From contig CAKSSZ010000025.1 in assembly GCA_934489915.1 (NCBI GenBank), positions 1 to 12,972 of the forward strand: a stretch of 12,972 nt of DNA, in the 5' to 3' direction. The DNA comes from an uncultured Clostridia bacterium. GTDB taxonomy: Bacteria > Bacillota > Clostridia > HGM11514. A program made the position numbers and the translations under genes. Of the stretch, positions 1 through 5,947 are shown piece after piece; the first letter of the stretch is position 1, and each line of letters opens with the position of its first letter. The notes beneath the pieces were generated by a model. The model saw nothing but the letters and a program-made list of their open reading frames with translations. It was not told the origin of the DNA and made no database searches.

Positions 1-140
1 ACGGTGATTTCTTCCACCGGTACGGTTGTTTCTTCCCGGATCGGCTCGGTGGATAACTCTCCCCCGTCCTTCACCGCTGCATATACCGCACCGGCGCACA
101 GCATCACCGCCACACATATGATTGCTATCTTCCTTTTCAT
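1..140 (-). CDS. Secreted protein of unknown function, N-terminal fragment
   Basis: Only the first 46 codons are present; the gene runs off the left edge. The start is ATG at 140-138, with AAGGAGG on the minus strand at 154-148, seven bases upstream. The protein begins MKRKIAIICVAVMLCAGAVYA, a classic signal peptide: two or three basic residues, a hydrophobic core of about 15 residues, and a likely signal peptidase I site after VYA (residue 21). The mature part starts AVKDGGELSTEPIREETT and is rich in Thr, Glu, Pro and Val, like an extracellular linker. No domain is reached, so no function can be given. Export is well supported; the identity is not. Confidence 0.72.
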   Translation of the reverse strand, partial: MKRKIAIICVAVMLCAGAVYAAVKDGGELSTEPIREETTVPVEEIT

Positions 141-184
141 CCTTTTTCCTCCTTATGTTCCATTTTATTCTTTATTTCGACACT

Positions 185-213
185 ATAATACCATATAATT
201 CTTTTTTTGTCAA
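185..213 (-). promoter_or_regulatory. Sigma-A-type promoter for the leftward secreted-protein gene
   Basis: On the minus strand, TTGACA (213-208) and TATTAT (190-185) are separated by exactly 17 bases. The site is about 45 bases upstream of the start codon at 140, in an AT-rich stretch. The match to consensus is strong. Confidence 0.75.
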
Positions 214-244
214 TCATTTATTTGAATTTTTTTCTAAATAATAC

Positions 245-274
245 AAAAAGAGAGTAATCATAATTGATTACTCT
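245..274 (-). terminator. Hairpin terminator flush with the left IS end
   Basis: A perfect inverted repeat has arms AGAGTAATCA (251-260) and TGATTACTCT (265-274) around a TAAT loop. A further G-C pair (250/275) uses the first base of the IS repeat. Read on the minus strand it is followed by C and TTTTT (249-245), the form of a rho-independent terminator for leftward transcription. Its right arm ends exactly at the base before the IS inverted repeat. Confidence 0.6.
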
Positions 275-289
275 CAGACCGCTGACAAA
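275..289 (+). repeat. IS left terminal inverted repeat
   Basis: CAGACCGCTGACAAA. It differs from the right end only at positions 5-7 (CCG against TTA). Confidence 0.75.
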
Positions 290-313
290 GTCAAAGTCAG
301 CGGTCGTTTTTTG
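277..313 (+). terminator. Inward rho-independent terminator at left IS end
   Basis: GACCGCTGAC (277-286) pairs perfectly with GTCAGCGGTC (296-305) around a nine-base loop. GTTTTTTG follows. It would stop rightward transcription entering the element before the transposase. Confidence 0.75.
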
Positions 314-322
314 TAAAAAAAC

Positions 323-351
323 TTTCCAAAACATGCGTAATATGGTATCAT
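323..351 (+). promoter_or_regulatory. Possible transposase promoter
   Basis: TTTCCA (323-328) and TATCAT (346-351) are 17 bases apart, about 37 bases before the ATG at 389. The -35 box is weak, as is common for IS promoters. Confidence 0.35.
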
Positions 352-388
352 ATAAGTGTAGAAAACAGTGTAATAATGGGGTGTTGAA

Positions 389-858
389 ATGCTTTCGGAA
401 GGAAGAAACCGACAGAGGAAAATGGAGTTTGTATACATAGATGATTTGGTACCGAAAGATCATATATTAAGAAAAATAGATAAATATATTGGTTTTTCGT
501 TCATAAATGATTTGTGCAGACCGTATTACTGTGAAAATAACGGCAGACCGGCAATAGAACCCGAGATAATGTTCAAAATGCTTTTCATAGGATATTTGTT
601 TGGCATCAGAAGCGAAACAAGACTTGTAGAAGATGTAAAGGTAAACATAGCCTACAGATGGTTTTTAGGCTATGGTATAGAAGATAAAATACCTGACGCA
701 AGTGTAATATGGCAAAACAGGTTAAGAAGGTTTAACGGAACAGACATTCCGAGGCAAATTTTTGAAAACATCTTAATTACTGCAGCGGTGCAGAACATGA
801 AGAGGATTGCAAATATCCTTTGGAAGAGGGATTTGCACTTTTTATCAACACGGATTAA
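389..858 (+). pseudogene. IS1182-family transposase remnant (internal deletion and frameshift)
   Basis: The reading frame starts at ATG 389, with only a weak GGGGTG ribosome binding site. The first 130 or so residues match the N-terminal DUF772-type region of IS1182 transposases: MEFVYIDDLVPKDHILRKID, NGRPAIEPEIMFKMLFIGYL, FGIRSETRLVEDVKVNIAYR and a WFLGYGI segment. After RQIFENIL the sequence jumps directly to AAVQNMKRIANILW, which belongs at the extreme C-terminus of the family. The middle, carrying the DDE catalytic core, is therefore gone. A second lesion follows: the expected ending LEEGFALFINTD and its TAA (856-858) lie two bases out of frame. In the original frame the ORF reads on through the IS end to 1054, antisense to the downstream gene; that tail is not meaningful. 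Non-functional. Confidence 0.78.
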
Positions 859-876
859 AAATCTAATATGTATGAC

Positions 877-903
877 AAAAACCCACCCGGGAATGGTGGG
901 TTT
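877..903 (-). terminator. Inward terminator at right IS end
   Basis: On the minus strand AAACCCACC and GGTGGGTTT (arms at 895-903 and 879-887) pair perfectly across a seven-base loop, and further T residues follow. It faces leftward, inward from the right end, mirroring the hairpin at the left end. Confidence 0.65.
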
Positions 904-915
904 GTCAGTAATCTG
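901..915 (-). repeat. IS right terminal inverted repeat
   Basis: Reads CAGATTACTGACAAA on the minus strand, with 12 of 15 bases shared with the left end. The next base outward, 916, begins a perfect palindrome. Confidence 0.75.
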
Positions 916-941
916 GGAGCTGTTTCAATTGAAACAGCTCC
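916..941 (-). terminator. 26-bp perfect palindrome at scfB 3' end, flush with the IS
   Basis: GGAGCTGTTTC (916-926) and GAAACAGCTCC (931-941) flank a central AATT, so the whole 26 bp is self-complementary. It sits where the scfB terminator should be and contains the scfB stop codon (927-925). No T tract follows on the minus strand, because the IS end begins at the next base. The best reading is a terminator stem separated from its T tract by the IS insertion. Confidence 0.55.
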
Positions 942-2322
942 GTTTGTTTTTATGCTTCTTATTTGCAAGCTGCACCATTAATGCACACTCTATGCGCTTT
1001 CGAAACAGCTCGCAGCCATATTCGTACACGCCGTTGATCGAACCGGTTGCGTGATAGGCATTGGCGGCACAGCCGCCTGCACAATACAGCTTTGCCCAGC
1101 AGTCGGCACAGGCGGGGCGGGTATAAATATTGCATTCTGCAAACTTTTCCCGAAGAGCGGTATTGGTCACTCCTTGGGATACGTTCCCCATGTAGTATTC
1201 TTCATTTCCTACAAATTGATGACAGGGGTATAGATCTCCTTCCGGTGTAACCGCCAGGTATTCCGTTCCGGAGCCGCAGCCGGCTACCCGCTTGTAAATG
1301 CAGGGGCCACCGGTTAAGCTGATCATATAATGATAGAAGGTAAATCCGTCTCCCCGGCGGTTGCGGCGGATCATTTCCCGTGCCAGTTCTTCATACTGTT
1401 CTTTCAATACCGGCAGATCCTCCTCGGTCAGTGCGCAGGGGTCTGACGGGTTGCACACCACCGGCTCCATACTCAGTTCCCGAAAGCCCAGGTCTGCCAT
1501 ATGCAAGATGTCCTGCAAAAAGTCGGTGTTATAATGAGTATAGGTGCCCCGGATATAATAGCTTTTCTCTCCCCGGCGGGAAACAAATCGCTGAAATTTC
1601 GGCACGATTTTTTCATAGCTGCCCCGATTTTCCAGATCCTTGCGGAACCGGTCATGCACTTCCTGTCGGCCGTCCAAGCTCAGCACTACGTTATGCATTT
1701 CCCGATTGCAAAAATCCGTTACCTCATCATCCAGCAGCACGCCGTTGGTGGTCAGGGTGAAGCGGATTTTTTTATCATATTTTTGTTCCAGCTCTCTGCC
1801 GTAAGCCACCAGCGCCTTTACAACCTCCCAATTCATCAGAGGCTCTCCGCCGAAGAAATCCACATCCAGAGTTTTATGACTGTCGCAGTGGGTCACCAAA
1901 AAGTCCAGTGCGGCCTTTCCCGTCTCCAGGCTCATCAGCCCCCGCTTGCCCTGATAGGTTCCCTGAGCGGCAAAGCAATAGGAGCAATTCAGATTGCAAA
2001 CGTGCGCTACGTGCAGGCACAGCGCCTTTACATCCGTTTGATTGCGCCGATAATGCTTTGCAACCTCCTCATATACATCCTCTGAGAAAAGCTTACCTTC
2101 CTCCTTCAGCTGGGTAATATCCGCCCAGCAGTCCAAAAGCTCTTGGCGTGTGACATCCGGCTGATCTCCGTATTTTTGGAGCATAGCAGCCACGGCCTCT
2201 TCTTGAGAGGAGGTTTCATACATGCCGATCATATCATAGGCCACCGGGTCAACCAAATGGATAGAACCGCTGAAAATATCCAGCACAACATAAGTATCAT
2301 CAAAAACAAATTGGTGAATCAT
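925..2322 (-). CDS. scfB: SCIFF maturase, radical SAM/SPASM thioether-forming enzyme
   Basis: Modifies the SCIFF peptide encoded just upstream by making Cys-to-alpha-carbon thioether crosslinks (ranthipeptide class). The protein has 465 residues, normal for this family. Residues 1 to about 90 form the precursor-recognition region. The radical SAM signature CNLNCSYC gives Cys109, Cys113 and Cys116 for the 4Fe-4S cluster that binds S-adenosylmethionine, and DFFGGEPLMN (about 155-164) is the GGE motif. A Cys-rich SPASM-type C-terminus (Cys341, 349, 367, 397, 405, 408, 414, 418, 437) should hold the auxiliary clusters. The start is ATG 2322 with AAGGAG at 2335-2330, seven bases away. It is cytoplasmic and cotranscribed with scfA through an attenuator. 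The last residues (KNKRSCFN) and the stop lie in or next to a palindrome beside the IS, so the native C-terminus may have been slightly altered. Identification is firm because the precursor is adjacent. Confidence 0.95.
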   Translation of the reverse strand: MIHQFVFDDTYVVLDIFSGSIHLVDPVAYDMIGMYETSSQEEAVAAMLQKYGDQPDVTRQELLDCWADITQLKEEGKLFSEDVYEEVAKHYRRNQTDVKALCLHVAHVCNLNCSYCFAAQGTYQGKRGLMSLETGKAALDFLVTHCDSHKTLDVDFFGGEPLMNWEVVKALVAYGRELEQKYDKKIRFTLTTNGVLLDDEVTDFCNREMHNVVLSLDGRQEVHDRFRKDLENRGSYEKIVPKFQRFVSRRGEKSYYIRGTYTHYNTDFLQDILHMADLGFRELSMEPVVCNPSDPCALTEEDLPVLKEQYEELAREMIRRNRRGDGFTFYHYMISLTGGPCIYKRVAGCGSGTEYLAVTPEGDLYPCHQFVGNEEYYMGNVSQGVTNTALREKFAECNIYTRPACADCWAKLYCAGGCAANAYHATGSINGVYEYGCELFRKRIECALMVQLANKKHKNKRSCFN

Positions 2323-2340
2323 AGGTGTTCTCCTTTATTC

Positions 2341-2375
2341 AAAAAAGTAGGGAATTTGCGAAAGCAAATTCCCTA
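2341..2375 (-). terminator. Intergenic terminator/attenuator between scfA and scfB
   Basis: A perfect 12-bp stem, TAGGGAATTTGC (2348-2359) with GCAAATTCCCTA (2364-2375), has a four-base loop. On the minus strand C and TTTTTT (2346-2341) follow, which is a textbook rho-independent terminator. It lies 20 bases after the scfA stop and 25 before the scfB start. Partial read-through would give abundant peptide mRNA and little enzyme mRNA. Confidence 0.85.
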
Positions 2376-2394
2376 TCCAAACATACAATTTTGC

Positions 2395-2538
2395 TTATTG
2401 GTTTTTTTCGCAAGCCTGGTTTGCAACGCCGCAGGAAGTTTTGCATGCAGACTGACAAGAAGTCTGGCATTCGCCGCAGCCGCCGGTTTTCAGGGATTTG
2501 TTCAAGTCTCTGGTTTGAACTGTTGTAATTCTTTTCAT
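2395..2538 (-). CDS. scfA: SCIFF ranthipeptide precursor (six Cys in forty-five residues)
   Basis: A 47-residue precursor peptide, modified by the radical SAM enzyme encoded downstream. From ATG 2538 it reads MKRITTVQTRDLNKSLKT, then the family hallmark GGCGECQTSCQSACKTSC, and ends GVANQACEKNQ. The six cysteines are at 21, 24, 28, 32, 36 and 43. The Thr and Ser between them are the expected crosslink acceptors, and the N-terminal 18 residues are the leader that the maturase recognises. MKRI is chosen as the start because it fits the family's usual length. The next upstream ATG (2547, MNKMKRI) is only two bases from an AAAGG, and the 60-codon frame from 2577 has no supporting ribosome binding site. 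Either of the two nearest starts leaves the core unchanged. The role proposed for this family in clostridia is signalling, which this sequence cannot test. Confidence 0.95.
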   Translation of the reverse strand: MKRITTVQTRDLNKSLKTGGCGECQTSCQSACKTSCGVANQACEKNQ

Positions 2539-2569
2539 TTTATTCATAGCCTTTCTGCCCGCAGATTTG

Positions 2570-2653
2570 TCAGTCATTCATGCAATTCTTACCACGGGCG
2601 GACAAGACGCATGGTGAGGGGTACCTGCTTTTGACCGGGTACATTCTCCTCAT
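2570..2653 (-). CDS. Possible leader peptide upstream of scfA
   Basis: A short frame begins ATGAGGAGAATG and encodes MRRMYPVKSRYPSPCVLSAR followed by GKNCMND and a TGA at 2572-2570 (27 residues, or 24 from the second ATG at 2644). The predicted transcription start is about 2657, so the first ATG would be almost leaderless. The AGGAG before the second ATG is only one base away, which is too close for normal use. It may be a translated regulatory leader or chance coding in a structured untranslated region. Confidence 0.25.
   Translation of the reverse strand: MRRMYPVKSRYPSPCVLSARGKNCMND
2615..2652 (-). promoter_or_regulatory. Stem-loop in the scfA 5' leader
   Basis: On the minus strand TGAGG (2652-2648) pairs with CCTCA (2619-2615). 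Inside that, GTACC (2642-2638) pairs with GGTAC (2625-2621), leaving a 12-base loop and a small internal loop. The fold begins within about five bases of the predicted transcript start and would occlude the AGGAG at 2650-2646. It could stabilise the transcript or regulate expression. The pairing is direct; the function is inference. Confidence 0.4.
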
Positions 2654-2663
2654 TTGTCTTTTA

Positions 2664-2692
2664 AGTATATCACAGATTTTCTCTGCTGTCAA
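2664..2692 (-). promoter_or_regulatory. Promoter of the scfA-scfB operon
   Basis: TTGACA (2692-2687) and TATACT (2669-2664) are 17 bases apart on the minus strand, close to consensus. Most of the promoter lies inside the last codons of the upstream decarboxylase gene (stop at 2672-2670). The leader to the scfA start is about 120 bases. Confidence 0.8.
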
Positions 2693-4079
2693 GTACGGAG
2701 TGGATTTTTTCCACAACAACAGCAATTTTCCCCGGATACCGCCCTCGGGTGCTTCGTACACCTTCCCGGGGCAGTGTTCCGATTCTTTCTCCCGGTACAA
2801 CCAGCGGAATCCCCGGCGGGTATGCCCACAAATATTCTGCACTGATCCTCCCGATGGCATGTTTTGGAGCAATCATTTCAAAAGGCGCCTCCAATGCCTG
2901 CTCCGGAGGCAGCACCATTACAGGACAGGGATAGAGCGATCGGGGGGATGACGGCGTTGTTTCACGGAGACGGCTGTCAATCAAAGAAAGTGCTTGAGAG
3001 AGCCGCTCCAGTGTGGCGGGTGTATCTCCCAGACCGGTCATGGCAAGGGCATAAGCGGAGGTTGCCAGTTCCAGCTGCACGTTTTCCTCAGTAAGCTGCC
3101 GAGACAATTCATAGCCGGTCAGATCGGTTCCTACGGTAGAAATTACCAATTTGGAAGGGTCCTGCAAAAAAATTTCTTCTTGCTTGCCCATCAGCCGCAG
3201 ATGTCGCCAACCGCCCGCCTCCCGGCGAAATTGTGCCAAAGCTTCTGCCCAAGGAGTCAGCCGTTCCGGCTGCAAATTTCTCACACATCCGTCCATGGAA
3301 AGAAGAAAAAAATAAGAGGGGCTGCTGGTTTCAAATACTGCTAATTGATGCTCCAGCCGTTTTTCGTCAATTCGGCTTCCTTGCCGGTGTAGCACTGCCG
3401 TTTGGGTGAGAGAGGGGAGGGTTTTGTGCAGGCTTTGCACCACCAAATCCGCTCCGCCCTGCACGGCTCCCCCGGGAAAGGCGGGGTGAAGATCCAAATG
3501 TGCTCCGTGGGCTTCATCCACTAAAACAGGGATTCCGTGCCGATGCCCCAGTTTGCAGATAGTTGGTACATCCGAAATAATTCCTTCATAGGTAGGGCTG
3601 GTTAGAATCACCAGACGGGCGTCCGAATTTTTTTTCAAAGTCTCCTCCACTGCTTTGGGAGGGAGGGAGCCGAAGCATCCTTCCCGAAGGAGAGGCGGCT
3701 GCATAAAGACAGGGCGCAGCCCGCACAGCTCAATGGCATGAAAGACGGATCGGTGCGCATTGCGCGCTACCAACACCGTATCTCCCCGGTGCGTGGCCGC
3801 TCGAATTCCCGCCAAAATGCCGCAGGTGCTCCCGTTCACCAAAAAATAGCTTTTCTCACTGTGCCAGACCGCTGCTGCACGCTCCATCGCTTGTGCCAGC
3901 ACACCGGACGGTTCATGCAAATCATCCAGCCCGGGCAGTTCTGTGACATCCAGCTCCAGGGGAAAGGCCGCTAAATCCGGCGCTGCATTTTTATTTTGCT
4001 TATGACCGGGCATATGCATAGGCAGCATTTTCTGCGCCGCATATTGCTCCAGTGTTTCCTTAACTGATCCTTCTTTCAT
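2670..4079 (-). CDS. Orn/Lys/Arg decarboxylase family protein (PLP fold type I)
   Basis: A cytoplasmic PLP enzyme, expected to decarboxylate lysine, arginine or ornithine to a polyamine precursor. It has 469 residues, the short SpeA/YaaO-like form without the N-terminal wing domain of the long inducible enzymes. Near the N-terminus is the family signature MHMPGHKQN (21-29). VDEAHGAH (187-194) supplies the aspartate that contacts the PLP pyridine. VVQSLHKT (213-220) carries the PLP-binding Lys219, in the usual S-x-H-K form. The start is ATG 4079, because GGAGG lies seven bases upstream (4091-4087); the frame extends to 4133, but that would place the promoter inside the gene. The substrate cannot be read from sequence. 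Its end overlaps the scfA promoter, so it is probably a separate leftward unit that may read through. Confidence 0.88.
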   Translation of the reverse strand: MKEGSVKETLEQYAAQKMLPMHMPGHKQNKNAAPDLAAFPLELDVTELPGLDDLHEPSGVLAQAMERAAAVWHSEKSYFLVNGSTCGILAGIRAATHRGDTVLVARNAHRSVFHAIELCGLRPVFMQPPLLREGCFGSLPPKAVEETLKKNSDARLVILTSPTYEGIISDVPTICKLGHRHGIPVLVDEAHGAHLDLHPAFPGGAVQGGADLVVQSLHKTLPSLTQTAVLHRQGSRIDEKRLEHQLAVFETSSPSYFFLLSMDGCVRNLQPERLTPWAEALAQFRREAGGWRHLRLMGKQEEIFLQDPSKLVISTVGTDLTGYELSRQLTEENVQLELATSAYALAMTGLGDTPATLERLSQALSLIDSRLRETTPSSPRSLYPCPVMVLPPEQALEAPFEMIAPKHAIGRISAEYLWAYPPGIPLVVPGERIGTLPREGVRSTRGRYPGKIAVVVEKIHSVLDSRENL

Positions 4080-4104
4080 GCTCCGTCCTCCGTTTCTTGC
4101 TATC

Positions 4105-4133
4105 ACTATATCATAGATTGATAAAAATTGCAA
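4105..4133 (-). promoter_or_regulatory. Promoter of the decarboxylase gene
   Basis: TTGCAA (4133-4128) and TATAGT (4110-4105) are 17 bases apart on the minus strand, with the start codon about 26 bases beyond the -10. Divergent from the promoter at 4173. Confidence 0.65.
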
Positions 4134-4155
4134 GGAAAAAACAAAATTACCAGAG

Positions 4156-4167
4156 GATTGTTCAATC
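4156..4167. promoter_or_regulatory. Small palindrome between divergent promoters, possible operator
   Basis: GATTG-TT-CAATC is a 12-bp inverted repeat located between the two divergent promoters and just upstream of the rightward -35. It is short enough to be chance, but its placement would suit a shared regulator. Confidence 0.2.
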
Positions 4168-4172
4168 TTTGG

Positions 4173-4202
4173 TTGACAAAGGACAGGACAATTTGATATA
4201 AT
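4173..4202 (+). promoter_or_regulatory. Promoter of the GH31-prmA-rsmE operon
   Basis: Perfect boxes TTGACA (4173-4178) and TATAAT (4197-4202) with an 18-base spacer. The AAGGAGG at 4224-4230 is seven bases before the first start codon. Confidence 0.8.
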
Positions 4203-4237
4203 AAGGAAGTCAATGATCCTACGAAGGAGGTTTTATC

Positions 4238-5947
4238 ATGAAAAAAATGACTTTTGGCAGTCCTGAAAGGATTGTTCCCAGCCGGTTTTGTCCGGGATTA
4301 TCTCCGGTGGAAACGGAGGTTTCCTATGACTGCTCTAAAATAAAATTTCGTACCACTGCCAGGGGGTGCTTGCTGGAGCTGCCGCTGGCATATGGGGAAG
4401 AGCTGTTTGGCTTTGGGTTACAGCTGAAAAGCTTTAATCATAAAAATCATAAGCTGCAGCTGAGAGCCAATTCGGATCCTTGTGCTGCAACGGGAGATTC
4501 TCACGCACCTGTTCCCTTTTTTGTTACTACCGCCGGGTACGGAATGTATTTTGATACGGCTCGTTATTTGGAGGTGTGCTGCGGCTACGGGAAAAATACC
4601 CACCGTCCGCCCCGAACGGATAACACGGTAATTGCAACCGCAGAGGATTTGTATCAGAAAACAGGGCTGCGGGAGGAAACAGTGCTGTCTGTGGAAATCC
4701 CCGTAGCAAAGGGAATTGATGTCTACTTGTTTGAAGGGGACACCATCACCGAAATTGTTGCGCAATATAACCAATTTTCCGGCGGCGGGTGCAGTGTTCC
4801 GACTTGGGGGCTGGAGCCGATTTATCGCTGTTATGCCAAAAACACCGGAGCGGATGTGCGCCGGATGGCTGATTATTTGAAGGAGAAGGAAATTCCGGTT
4901 ACCACTCTTGGTTTGGAGCCGGGGTGGCAGTCTTCCAGCTATGCTTGCAGTTACCGGTGGGATCCGGAGCGATTCCCCCGCTACCGTGAGGATTTGGCAT
5001 ATTTAAGAAAGAACGGATATCATATTAACTTGTGGGAGCATGCTTTTGTTTGTTCCGGTTCTCCCATTTATCAGGCGTTGGGAGATTATTGCGGTGATTA
5101 TGAAGTGTGGCAGGGCTTGATTCCGGATTTTTCCCTGCCGGAAGCACAGCGGATTTTTGCTGATTTTCACCGTCAGGAGCTGGTGTCTTGCGGGGTGGAC
5201 GGATTCAAGCTGGATGAGTGCGATAATTCGGATTTTGTTCTTGACTGGAGCTTCCCCAACTGTACCTCTTTCCCCGGCGGTATGGATGGAGAGCAGTATC
5301 ACCAGATGTTCGGCACTTTGTATATGCAAACCATTTTAAAGGCGTTGGGAGATACCCCTACTTTGTCGGAGGTGCGCAACGCAGGGGCGCTGGCATCCAG
5401 CTATCCCTTTGTATTATACAGTGACCTGTACGATCACCGGGATTTCATCCGGGGTGTGGTCAATGCCGGTTTTTCCGGGCTTTTGTGGACGCCCGAGGTG
5501 CGGCATGCGGAAAATAAGCGGGATTTTATCCGTCGGCTGCAAAGTAATGTGTTCTCCGTGCAGTGTATCATCAATGCATGGTACTGTAAGGAAGCGCCTT
5601 GGATTTCCTTGGATTGTGAGGAGGAGGCGCGGCAGCTGCTGTCCCTACGGATGAAGCTTGTTCCTATGCTGAAGGCTGCCTTTGACCGATATCATGAAAC
5701 CGGCATACCGCCCATTCGTGCGTTGGTGATGGATTACACAAAGGATCGGGAAACTTATCAGATTGACGACGAGTATTTATTCTGCGATACCTTGCTGGTG
5801 GCGCCCATGACAGCGGAGGAGGAAGAACGGCGGGTGTATCTGCCGGAGGGAGATTGGATTGATTATTGGACCGGGCAGCCGGTTGCCTCCGGGTGGCACA
5901 CCGTCCGGACGGAACAAATCCCTGTATATGAAAGGAAGCAAGCATGA
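4238..5947 (+). CDS. Glycoside hydrolase family 31-like protein
   Basis: Probably a cytoplasmic alpha-glycosidase; there is no signal peptide. Residues 1 to about 185 look like the GH31 N-terminal beta-sandwich (ELFGFGLQL, then FFVTTAGYGMYFDTA). The barrel starts at WGLEPIYRCYAKNTGADVRR, and DGFKLDECD gives Asp326 at the nucleophile position (compare the FKTD motif of alpha-xylosidases). HRDFIRG (400-406) follows, then GLLWTPEVR (414-422), which sits where GH31 enzymes have W-S-H-D with the acid/base aspartate. Here that position is Glu420. The protein has 569 residues and stops at EQIPVYERKQA, shortly after the barrel, so most of the usual C-terminal beta-domains are missing (relatives are often 650-800 residues). 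Its stop overlaps the prmA start in ATGA. The substrate is unknown. Confidence 0.82.
   Translation: MKKMTFGSPERIVPSRFCPGLSPVETEVSYDCSKIKFRTTARGCLLELPLAYGEELFGFGLQLKSFNHKNHKLQLRANSDPCAATGDSHAPVPFFVTTAGYGMYFDTARYLEVCCGYGKNTHRPPRTDNTVIATAEDLYQKTGLREETVLSVEIPVAKGIDVYLFEGDTITEIVAQYNQFSGGGCSVPTWGLEPIYRCYAKNTGADVRRMADYLKEKEIPVTTLGLEPGWQSSSYACSYRWDPERFPRYREDLAYLRKNGYHINLWEHAFVCSGSPIYQALGDYCGDYEVWQGLIPDFSLPEAQRIFADFHRQELVSCGVDGFKLDECDNSDFVLDWSFPNCTSFPGGMDGEQYHQMFGTLYMQTILKALGDTPTLSEVRNAGALASSYPFVLYSDLYDHRDFIRGVVNAGFSGLLWTPEVRHAENKRDFIRRLQSNVFSVQCIINAWYCKEAPWISLDCEEEARQLLSLRMKLVPMLKAAFDRYHETGIPPIRALVMDYTKDRETYQIDDEYLFCDTLLVAPMTAEEEERRVYLPEGDWIDYWTGQPVASGWHTVRTEQIPVYERKQA

Larger units (their letters stand above)
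275..915 (+). mobile_element. Internally deleted IS1182-family insertion sequence, 641 bp
   Basis: The ends are CAGACCGCTGACAAA (275-289) and TTTGTCAGTAATCTG (901-915). Reverse-complemented, the right end is CAGATTACTGACAAA, matching the left at 12 of 15 positions. Just inside each end is a hairpin followed by T residues pointing inward, so transcription entering from either side would be stopped, a common feature of insertion sequences. Between them lies a transposase remnant whose N-terminal domain resembles IS1182-family (DUF772-type) transposases. Full-length members are roughly 1.5-1.9 kb, so about 1 kb is missing. The element cannot make an active transposase and could move only if one is supplied in trans. 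The family call rests on recalled motifs, not on a search. Confidence 0.8.

Noticed and set aside
389..1054. Full 221-residue frame over the transposase as one gene
   Set aside because: After the C-terminal fragment it reads through the IS hairpin and inverted repeat and then antisense through scfB. Only 389-858 is transposase-derived.
1501..2085. 194-codon plus-strand frame over scfB
   Set aside because: Antisense to the radical SAM core, with no family resemblance and no ribosome binding site.
2565..2579. TTTGTCAGT matching the start of the right IS repeat
   Set aside because: Only nine contiguous bases match (11 of 15 overall), with no hairpin or flanking element. It lies in the scfA leader and is probably chance.
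4134..4237. Possible riboswitch between the divergent genes
   Set aside because: The space is filled by two promoters and a ribosome binding site. No conserved riboswitch core or terminator/antiterminator pair is visible.
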